From positions 1 through 11,286 of the forward strand of contig CAJJUC010000075.1 in the NCBI GenBank assembly GCA_905195005.1: 11,286 nucleotides of DNA, read 5' to 3'. The notes beneath the pieces are model-generated. The model was not told the origin of the DNA, did no database searches, and was given only the letters and a program-made list of their open reading frames with translations. The position numbers and the translations under genes were made by a program. The DNA comes from an uncultured Eubacteriales bacterium (GTDB taxonomy: Bacteria > Bacillota > Clostridia > UMGS1883). Shown here piece by piece: positions 5,540-11,286 of the stretch (the first letter of the stretch is position 1; each line of letters begins with the position of its first letter).

Positions 5540-7141
5540 GTGAATCTGAAAAAGCTTTTTCTGTACTCCGAAAACGATTCTTCGGATTTTGAATTAAATA
5601 ATGAAAAGGAAAGCGCCGGCTTCAATCCGCAGATGAATGAGGGCGGTCCGCAGCTTTCGGGCTGCTTTCGGCAGGACATCGACACGCTCAGCCGCGAGCT
5701 GATGACCGGGCAAAGCGGCGATCTTAAAACGCGCGAATTTACGGTGCGGATTGCCGGGCGCGAGGTCAAGGCAATAATCTATTTCGTTGACGGCTTGGTT
5801 GACAAGCAGCTTGTCAATGATTTTATTCTCCGTCCGCTGATGATAACAAGCCGCAGCATTGAAATATCAAGCTACAAGCAGATTTTCGAAATGCTGATTC
5901 CCCAGTGCGAAGCCTCGCAGACAAACGTTCTCGGCGAGCTTGAATTTAACATAAACTTCGGCAGCGTTATTCTTCTTGTTGACGGGATGAGAAAAGCCGT
6001 TTCAATCGATGTTAAGGGCTGGGAGCACCGCGGTGTCGATTCGCCGCAGACGGAACGCGTTATCCGCGGACCGAACGATGCGTTTTCCGAACAGCTGCGC
6101 GAAAACACTGCGCTTATCCGCCACCTTATAAGAAACAAAAGCCTTGTCAGCAAGGAATTTATGCTCGGCACAATAAGTCAGACGCCGGTGTCTGTCATGT
6201 ATATCGAAAACATTGCGAACGAATCGCTTGTCCGCGAAACGCTGCGCCGCGTTTCAAACATAGAAGCCGACTATATTTTTGCGGCGGCGGAGCTGGAGCA
6301 GTTTCTGGAGGATAAGACGTTTTCCTCGCTTCCGCAGTTTCTTTCCACGGAACGCCCCGACCGCGCGGCGCGCGCGCTTTTAAGCGGACGAATCGTTATC
6401 GTTGTTGACGGCTCTCCGTTTGTGTCAATTCTGCCGACAACGGTTTTCGAGCTTAATGAATCGGCGGAGGACAGCTATCTTCGTTTTCCCTACAGCAACA
6501 TGATAAAAACCATCCGCTGGATTGCATTTCTGCTTTCCATGTTTCTGCCGGGGCTTTATGTTGCAATCATCAGCTACCATGCGGAGCTGCTTCCCACAGA
6601 CCTTTTAATGTCAATTGTCGCCACGCGCGAAAAGGTTCCCTTTCCCACCGTTGTCGAGCTGATTATTATGGAAATTTCGCTTGAAATAATCCGCGAAGCC
6701 GGCGTCAGAGTTCCCGAAGCCTCGGGAACAACGCTCAGCATTGTCGGAGCGCTTATTCTCGGTCAGGCGGCTGTCAGCGCCGGAATCGTCAGCCCGATTC
6801 TGATAATAATCGTGTCGATAACGGCAATCGGATCGTTCACAACTCCCAATTACTATCTTGGGCTTGCCGCAAGGCTCCTGCGCTTTATTTATATTGCGCT
6901 CGGGGCGCTCGGCGGATTTTTGGGAATCACCGTTGGTGCATTTATCAATGTGCTTTCGTGGTCATCGCTCAAATCAATGGGTGTGCCCATGGCAGCGCCG
7001 TTTGCGCCTGTAACAAACGGCGGAATCCCTGCGGCGCTTTATCAGCCGCCGATATACAAGCAGGAGCAGCGCGATGACTATGTTAATGCAAAGAGAAAAT
7101 TCCGTCAGCCGCATATATCCAGAAAATGGCTGAAAAAATAA
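5540..7141 (+). CDS. gerAA: Spore germination receptor A subunit (GerAA type)
   Basis: A 533-residue GerA-family protein. A hydrophilic N-terminal half (about 1-320) carries 'SPQTERVIRGP' (168-178). A C-terminal membrane domain starts with a helix at 326-346 and has the family signatures 'REAGVRVP' (385-392) and 'TLSIVGALILGQAAV' (398-412). 'SLKSMGVPMAAPFAP' follows near 476-490, and then a basic cytoplasmic tail. With the B and C subunits encoded next it forms a nutrient germinant receptor in the spore inner membrane. I chose GTG 5540 because GGAGG (5527-5531) lies eight bases upstream. The earlier in-frame TTG at 5522 would put that ribosome binding site inside the gene. The subunit class is firm; the germinant and the receptor name (A, B, K) cannot be told. 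Confidence 0.93.
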   Translation: MNLKKLFLYSENDSSDFELNNEKESAGFNPQMNEGGPQLSGCFRQDIDTLSRELMTGQSGDLKTREFTVRIAGREVKAIIYFVDGLVDKQLVNDFILRPLMITSRSIEISSYKQIFEMLIPQCEASQTNVLGELEFNINFGSVILLVDGMRKAVSIDVKGWEHRGVDSPQTERVIRGPNDAFSEQLRENTALIRHLIRNKSLVSKEFMLGTISQTPVSVMYIENIANESLVRETLRRVSNIEADYIFAAAELEQFLEDKTFSSLPQFLSTERPDRAARALLSGRIVIVVDGSPFVSILPTTVFELNESAEDSYLRFPYSNMIKTIRWIAFLLSMFLPGLYVAIISYHAELLPTDLLMSIVATREKVPFPTVVELIIMEISLEIIREAGVRVPEASGTTLSIVGALILGQAAVSAGIVSPILIIIVSITAIGSFTTPNYYLGLAARLLRFIYIALGALGGFLGITVGAFINVLSWSSLKSMGVPMAAPFAPVTNGGIPAALYQPPIYKQEQRDDYVNAKRKFRQPHISRKWLKK

Positions 7142-7159
7142 ACTACCCGGGGGTGTCTT

Positions 7160-8242
7160 ATGAAACAAAAGGACGGATGCCTGAGCATCGCCGTACTATG
7201 TGCCGGAGCCGTGCTTGCAAAATATCTTATCGTGCTTCCGGAATATATGGTTAAATACAATGCAAACGCCGCCTGGATAACGGCGCTTCTGAAAAATCTT
7301 GTCGCATTTCTTTTCCTTTTTATTATAATCCGCCTGTACGCGCCTTTTGAGGGACAGTCGCTTGAAGCCGTCGCTTCGCTTGCACTCGGCGGCTTCGGCA
7401 GAACGCTGCTTAATATAAGCTATGCGGCAGGCTTCATGCTATTTAACGCGGCGCTTTTCCGAATACTGATTGAGGCTCTGAAAACTGTCAATCATCTCGG
7501 TGCGGCATATGAATATTACGCGCTTTTCATTGCCGCTGCCGTTGTCTGCGCGGCATTTATCGGCATTAAATCCGTAACGAATATCAGCGCGGTTGTTTTT
7601 CCGCTCATCGTCCTGTCAATCGCACTCATTTCAATTATTATGATTCCGCACTACCGGCTATACAATATAATGCCGTTTTTCGGCAGCGGAATCAGCGAAA
7701 TCGGACACAGTCTCACGTCAAGGCTGTTCGGCTATTCCGAATACTCGCTTTTATTTTTTCTTGCACCGCACATCGGGAAGAACCACAGTCTCCGAAAGGC
7801 GGCGGCAATATCGGTCGGAACCGTCACGTTTTTTTCAGTCGGCTTCACGCTTTTATACTGTCTTTCCGTCCCCTATCCTGCTTCAAAAACATTTTTTCTG
7901 CCGCTTTACCAGATTTCCCGCATGATAAAATCCGGTTCGTTCCTTGAACGGCTTGAGCCGCTCATTGTTTTTGTGTGGACGGCGCTTATTCTTTGCAGCC
8001 TGAGCGCTCTTATGACTGTCATAACCTCGCTTATGAACAACGGCAGGGAAAAAGGGCGCAGTGCGTTTGTGCCGATTTCCGTTATGATAATGTTCTTCCT
8101 TTCGGCGCTTCCGAAAACCGAGCCGGACGCATTTTCGGCATATGATTTTATGTTGAAATTCGGCGGTATAGCGTTTCCGCTGATTCCCCTTGCCGTTATT
8201 CTGATTGCACGTGCAAAAAAAGCAGGGAGGCAAACAGCATGA
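7160..8242 (+). CDS. gerAB: Spore germination receptor B subunit (GerAB type)
   Basis: A 360-residue, almost wholly hydrophobic protein with about ten membrane helices, of the GerAB/ArcD/ProY branch of the amino acid permease superfamily. Family features include 'FGYSEYSLLFFLAP' (190-203), a half-way loop 'PHYRLYNIMPFFGSG', and 'PLYQISRMIKSGSFLERLEP' (248-267) followed by 'LIVFVW'. In receptors of this type the B subunit binds the germinant. It starts 18 bases after the A gene with GGGGGTG five bases upstream of the ATG. Its TGA overlaps the ATG of the C gene (ATGA), so translation of the two is coupled. Intact; the ligand is unknown. Confidence 0.93.
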   Translation: MKQKDGCLSIAVLCAGAVLAKYLIVLPEYMVKYNANAAWITALLKNLVAFLFLFIIIRLYAPFEGQSLEAVASLALGGFGRTLLNISYAAGFMLFNAALFRILIEALKTVNHLGAAYEYYALFIAAAVVCAAFIGIKSVTNISAVVFPLIVLSIALISIIMIPHYRLYNIMPFFGSGISEIGHSLTSRLFGYSEYSLLFFLAPHIGKNHSLRKAAAISVGTVTFFSVGFTLLYCLSVPYPASKTFFLPLYQISRMIKSGSFLERLEPLIVFVWTALILCSLSALMTVITSLMNNGREKGRSAFVPISVMIMFFLSALPKTEPDAFSAYDFMLKFGGIAFPLIPLAVILIARAKKAGRQTA

Positions 8243-9465
8243 AAAAATCAGCAGCGCTATTAACCGCATTGGTTCTCACGCTTTCAGGCTGCGGCTATGC
8301 GGAGGAGGTCAACGAGAAAAAATTCCTTATTGCTCTCGGAATTGACGAAGGCACAGAATATAATGTCCGCGCAACCTTTGTGTTCGCGAATCCGTCCGAC
8401 AGCGGCGGCGAGGAGGGTGCGAAAGGCTCCCCGGGCAGCGATAAGTCCGATATACTGACAGTTGAAGCTCCGGGCATTTTTTCCGCCGTCAAGCAGCTTA
8501 ACAGAATCATCGGCAAAACCATTGACATGACGCACACAAAGGTAATTATTTTTTCCGGCAAAACAGCAAAAGAAGGAATCGGCGATTATATTTACAGCTT
8601 TGCCGCCGCAAGGGATTTCCGCCCAAATACCTATGTTTGCGTGTCACGATGCAGTGCGGAAAAATATTTGCACAAAATTAAGCCTTCAAATGAAATATCG
8701 CTTGAAAAATACTTTGACCTGATAATGAAAAAGGTTTCCTCCGACAGAATTGACGAATCCTACCTTTATTATTTTTATTTCAATCTTGCTGATAAAACCG
8801 GCGGCAGCATTGTTCCGCTTGTGGACATAAACGCAAACAAGCTGCCCGATTCGTCTGCGGAAAAAAACGCAGCCGATGATTTCGGAATCAATCCTAAGGC
8901 AGGCGAGCTTGTCCGCAAAGCGGAAAACAAAACGGAGGTTTGCGGCTCGGCAGTTTTCAGCGGCGGTAAAATGGTTGCGGAAATCGGGGCGCTTTCCTCC
9001 GATATTTCAAAAATGATTACGGGAGAATTTTCATCGGAATATTTCACGCTGCGCAATCCAAGCGCTCAAAAGCTGACAAGCGTGCTTCTCTCCCAACGCT
9101 CCGCGCCGCGCATAAAGACCGAAATCGGCGATATTACAAAAATACGCGTCACCGTTCCGCTGAATGCAAAATATGTTGACAGCGCGCCACCCTCCGATGC
9201 AGAGCTTGCGGAATTTGAAAATTACCTTTCCTCCGTTCTTTCAAAAAAGGGCAATCGAATTATAAAAAGGGCGCAGACAAAATATGAAAGCGATTATTTC
9301 GGCTTCAACGAAAAGCTGCGCAGCTCTTTCATCGACATACCGGCATGGAACAGCTTCGGATGGGATGAAAAATTCAAAACCGCCGATATCAAGGTTAAAT
9401 TCATCGTGCAGGTAACCGATTTTGAGGAGCTTAACTCCGGCGAAGCCATGAAAGGAGAGAATTAA
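8239..9465 (+). CDS. gerAC: Spore germination receptor C subunit lipoprotein (GerAC type)
   Basis: A 408-residue Ger(x)C lipoprotein. The signal peptide ends in the lipobox LSGC with the lipidated Cys at residue 18, so the mature protein is anchored to the outer face of the spore inner membrane. The N-terminal region begins 'EKKFLIALGIDEG', a typical opening of this family. The C-terminal domain has 'IIKRAQTKYESDYFGFNEKLR' split over 341-361. There is a low-complexity Gly/Ser/Glu stretch near residues 53-75 and a charged insert near 207-235. GGGAGG lies upstream of the ATG, within the end of the B gene. Its TAA is followed with no gap by the ATG of a small fourth gene. The family call is firm. 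Confidence 0.93.
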   Translation: MKKSAALLTALVLTLSGCGYAEEVNEKKFLIALGIDEGTEYNVRATFVFANPSDSGGEEGAKGSPGSDKSDILTVEAPGIFSAVKQLNRIIGKTIDMTHTKVIIFSGKTAKEGIGDYIYSFAAARDFRPNTYVCVSRCSAEKYLHKIKPSNEISLEKYFDLIMKKVSSDRIDESYLYYFYFNLADKTGGSIVPLVDINANKLPDSSAEKNAADDFGINPKAGELVRKAENKTEVCGSAVFSGGKMVAEIGALSSDISKMITGEFSSEYFTLRNPSAQKLTSVLLSQRSAPRIKTEIGDITKIRVTVPLNAKYVDSAPPSDAELAEFENYLSSVLSKKGNRIIKRAQTKYESDYFGFNEKLRSSFIDIPAWNSFGWDEKFKTADIKVKFIVQVTDFEELNSGEAMKGEN

Positions 9466-9636
9466 ATGACAGGATTCAAGCTGCTGTTCGTCATCATGTT
9501 TCTTTGGTCGCTTGTGTATATGCTGTCCTATTTCACGGATTCCGTTGCAAATAAACGAACCTATCAGGCTGTCAGCTCGATTGCAGTCAGTCTGATAGGT
9601 ACGGCGCTCTGCGTGGTTTACATTATTTATTGCTGA
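9466..9636 (+). CDS. Small two-helix membrane protein, candidate germination receptor D subunit
   Basis: A 56-residue protein starting MTGFKLLFVIMFLW and ending CVVYIIYC. Two hydrophobic segments (about 4-23 and 35-55) are joined by a short polar loop 'TDSVANKRTYQ'. The ATG directly follows the TAA of the C gene, and AAGGAGAG (9452-9459) sits seven bases upstream inside that gene, so it is the fourth gene of the operon. Some GerA-type operons of Bacillus and Clostridium carry a small two-helix 'D' gene that modulates receptor activity. Size, topology and position fit, but I have no sequence match to prove it. The last 14 bases overlap the convergent desulfurase gene. Confidence 0.75.
   Translation: MTGFKLLFVIMFLWSLVYMLSYFTDSVANKRTYQAVSSIAVSLIGTALCVVYIIYC
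9559..9600 (-). terminator. Inverted repeat, possible weak terminator of the leftward operon
   Basis: ACCTATCAG (9559-9567) and CTGATAGGT (9592-9600) pair perfectly around 24 bases. On the minus strand the stem is followed by a T-rich stretch (TCGTTTATTT), 23 bases past the desulfurase stop. The large loop and interrupted T-run make it a poor classical terminator. It lies inside the small fourth ger gene, so it may simply be coding sequence. Confidence 0.3.
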
Positions 9637-10738
9637 GAACTTCCTCTATTGCTGCCGCTGCCGCGTCAATATCCTCCTTTGTATTGAAATATCCGACCGA
9701 CAGACGAAGCATTCCCTTTGTCACCGTGCCGAGCGTTCGGTGCGCCATTGGCGAGCAATGCAGCCCGGCTCGCGTTGCAATGTCATAGCGTGAGTCAAGC
9801 AAGGACGAAACCTCAACACAGTCCATGTCGGATAAAACTGCGCCTATCACGCCAACGCCGTGCGTTCCGAGTACGCGCAATCCCTTTATCTCCGAAAGCT
9901 TTTCCGCCAGCATATCCGTAAGATACGCTTCTTTTTCACAGACGCCCTCACGCATAACGAACCTGATTCCCTCGTTCAGCCCCGCAATGCCGCAGGCATT
10001 AACCGTGCCGGCCTCATATCTGTCCGGCAGAATATCCGGCATCAGCGCACTTTCCGACATGCTTCCCGTGCCGCCCTCCGTCAAGGTGCTAAGCGTTATT
10101 CCTTCTCTTATGTAAAGAACTCCAGTCCCGAACGGTCCGTAGAGTCCCTTATGCCCGGCAAATGCCGCCATATCGAGCACATCGCCGTTAATCGGCAGAA
10201 TCCCGCCGGTCTGAGCGCAGTCGATAAGCGTAAGGATGTTCCGCGCACGTGCCATGCGGCAAATATCCTCAATCGGATTAACCGTTCCCACAACGTTTGA
10301 CGCATGTGTGATGCAAATCAGCTTTGTCCGCGGAGTTATTGCCCTCATCACCGCCTCGGCGCTTACAAGTCCGGTATTGTCGGCACGGGCTATTTTCACC
10401 GTCACGCCGTTTTTTTCAAGGCTGACGGCGCTTCTGAGAACGCTGTTGTGTTCCATTGATGATATAATTATTTCATCTCCACGATTCACGCTTCCTTTAA
10501 TTGCAAGATTCAGCGCCTCCGTTGCGTTTTTAGTAAATATGATTCTTTCCGGGTTTGAAACACCGAGCAGCTTTGCCATGCTTTCGCGGCATTCAAACAC
10601 CTTTTCTCCGCAAAGGCGTGACAGCCGATGTCCTCCGCGCCCGGGATTTCCGCCATAATCCCGCATCAGCTCCGTCATTGCCGAAATAACCTCGGGCGGT
10701 TTCGGAAAAGTAGTGGCGGCATTGTCAAGATAAATCAT
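9623..10738 (-). CDS. Cysteine desulfurase family protein (class V aminotransferase, EF2568 type)
   Basis: A 371-residue PLP enzyme. 'IYLDNAATTFPKPPEV' opens it; Lys197 in 'FAGHKGLYGP' should carry the PLP, His97 and Asp173 ('LIDCAQ') are the usual cofactor contacts, and Cys328 in 'RAGLHCSP' is the likely sulfur acceptor. The sequence fits the EF2568-like branch rather than housekeeping NifS/IscS. It would take sulfur from cysteine (or selenium from selenocysteine) and hand it on. GGAGGG lies four bases before the ATG. It forms an operon with the DUF3343 gene 45 bases upstream, a putative sulfur/selenium carrier, which suggests they pass sulfur or selenium together. EF2568-type enzymes are linked in other genomes to selenium-dependent molybdenum hydroxylases; none is visible here. 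Confidence 0.88.
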   Translation of the reverse strand: MIYLDNAATTFPKPPEVISAMTELMRDYGGNPGRGGHRLSRLCGEKVFECRESMAKLLGVSNPERIIFTKNATEALNLAIKGSVNRGDEIIISSMEHNSVLRSAVSLEKNGVTVKIARADNTGLVSAEAVMRAITPRTKLICITHASNVVGTVNPIEDICRMARARNILTLIDCAQTGGILPINGDVLDMAAFAGHKGLYGPFGTGVLYIREGITLSTLTEGGTGSMSESALMPDILPDRYEAGTVNACGIAGLNEGIRFVMREGVCEKEAYLTDMLAEKLSEIKGLRVLGTHGVGVIGAVLSDMDCVEVSSLLDSRYDIATRAGLHCSPMAHRTLGTVTKGMLRLSVGYFNTKEDIDAAAAAIEEVLSNK

Positions 10739-10783
10739 ATAACCCTCCGTTCCGATTTTGAAAACAACCGAATTAAAGCCGTT

Positions 10784-11032
10784 TCACACCATGCGATATT
10801 TCTTTTCACCGTCTTCCTCCGTTTCGGAAAAAAACGCGCGTACTTTTATATTAAGCTCCCTTGCACAGTAGGCAATTATTTTTCTGCCGGAATCGTCAAA
10901 TCGTACACTGTAACCGCAGCCCTCTTTAGTCAAAGCAAGCGGAGTCTGTATAACCGCCGCACCGATTCCGCGCTCCGCAGCACAGCGCTTTATCCTGTTT
11001 GCAGCAGTCATTGAAGCCACAGTAGCAAGCAT
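10784..11032 (-). CDS. DUF3343 protein, putative sulfur/selenium carrier
   Basis: An 82-residue soluble protein of the DUF3343 family. It opens 'MLATVASMTAANRIKR' and has the family core 'IQTPLALTKEGCGYSVRF' with Cys39; Cys17 and Cys56 are further cysteines. The family resembles the C-terminal part of YedF-type selenium-metabolism proteins and is regarded as a possible sulfur or selenium carrier; this is not proven. GAAAGGA eight bases upstream supports the ATG. It is the first gene of a two-gene leftward operon with a cysteine desulfurase, the enzyme that could load Cys39. I saw no convincing promoter in the AT-rich DNA upstream. Family call good, function inferred. Confidence 0.85.
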   Translation of the reverse strand: MLATVASMTAANRIKRCAAERGIGAAVIQTPLALTKEGCGYSVRFDDSGRKIIAYCARELNIKVRAFFSETEEDGEKKYRMV

Positions 11033-11185
11033 AGCAAAAATCCTTTCATCATTTTTTATAGACTGGTCACAGTAACATCTTATGCCGCAAGCGCCTTGTT
11101 TGACAGTCCGTTTTGCAAAAATCGGAGGTAAAATTGCCGATTTAAAAAAATTTTAAGAAAAAACACTAAAAAATGAAAAAAAACA

Positions 11186-11214
11186 TTGACAAACCCCCGT
11201 AAATTTGCTATACT
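11186..11214 (+). promoter_or_regulatory. Promoter of the tRNA-Gly gene
   Basis: A perfect TTGACA (11186-11191) and TATACT (11209-11214) are separated by exactly 17 bases, in AT-rich DNA. Transcription would start near 11221, nine bases before the tRNA. This is the strength expected of a stable RNA promoter; more tRNAs may follow beyond the window. Confidence 0.8.
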
Positions 11215-11229
11215 AACAAAGTCGCAAGT

Positions 11230-11286
11230 GCGGGTGTAGTTCATTGGTAGAACACCAGCCTTCCAAGCTGGATAGGTGGGTTCGAT
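11230..11286 (+). tRNA. tRNA-Gly (anticodon UCC), 3' end cut by the window
   Basis: The first 57 bases of a tRNA: acceptor strand GCGGGTG (11230-11236), D arm GTTC-ATTGGTA-GAAC, anticodon arm CCAGC-CTTCCAA-GCTGG, a short variable loop, then the T arm beginning GTGGG-TTCGAT. The seven-base loop gives anticodon TCC, reading GGA codons (and GGG by wobble). The T-stem 3' strand, the acceptor 3' strand and any encoded CCA lie beyond the window. Confidence 0.93.

Noticed and set aside
11100..11105. TTGACA upstream of the tRNA promoter
   Set aside because: No matching -10 at a proper distance. The real tRNA promoter is at 11186-11214.
11119..11143. AAATCGG / CCGATTT hairpin in the spacer before the tRNA
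   Set aside because: The stem is short with an 11-base loop, and no leftward gene upstream would need a terminator. The GGAGG in its loop has no start codon behind it.

Overview
The window looks like chromosomal DNA of an anaerobic, endospore-forming Firmicute of the Clostridia. The reasons are a GerA-type spore germination receptor operon, clostridial-style ribosome binding sites, and the right-hand part of an integrative element of the kind common in gut Clostridia. The species cannot be named from this sequence.

Left part (1 to about 4.2 kb): the right end of an integrated mobile element, richer in GC than the rest. All its main genes point right. They are a CHC2 zinc-finger protein (the zinc-binding part of a DnaG-like primase, without its catalytic domain), an overlapping VapE-family P-loop ATPase, a terminator, a 250-base non-coding stretch with helically spaced GTTGCC copies, a small 65-residue protein, and a 554-residue large serine recombinase that probably moves the element. 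The other end lies outside the window. Just beyond the recombinase is a perfect 14-bp hairpin. Read rightward it is a strong terminator. Read leftward it holds the ribosome binding site and start codon of an 18-codon ORF that has its own promoter.

Middle (4.4 to 9.6 kb): chromosomal genes. A YitT/DUF161-DUF2179 membrane protein points left and ends at a 20-bp bidirectional terminator hairpin. Divergent from it is a four-gene germination operon. GerAA-type and GerAB-type membrane proteins and a GerAC-type lipoprotein should form one nutrient receptor in the spore inner membrane. A 56-residue two-helix protein starts directly at the stop of the third gene and fits the accessory 'D' subunits known from some Bacillus and Clostridium receptor operons. 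The yitT-like gene and the ger operon may share one -35 sequence on opposite strands.

Right part (9.6 to 11.3 kb): a left-pointing pair of a DUF3343 (putative sulfur/selenium carrier) protein and an EF2568-type class V aminotransferase/cysteine desulfurase, convergent with and overlapping the ger operon by 14 bases. After an AT-rich spacer, a near-consensus promoter drives a tRNA-Gly(UCC) gene that is cut by the window edge.
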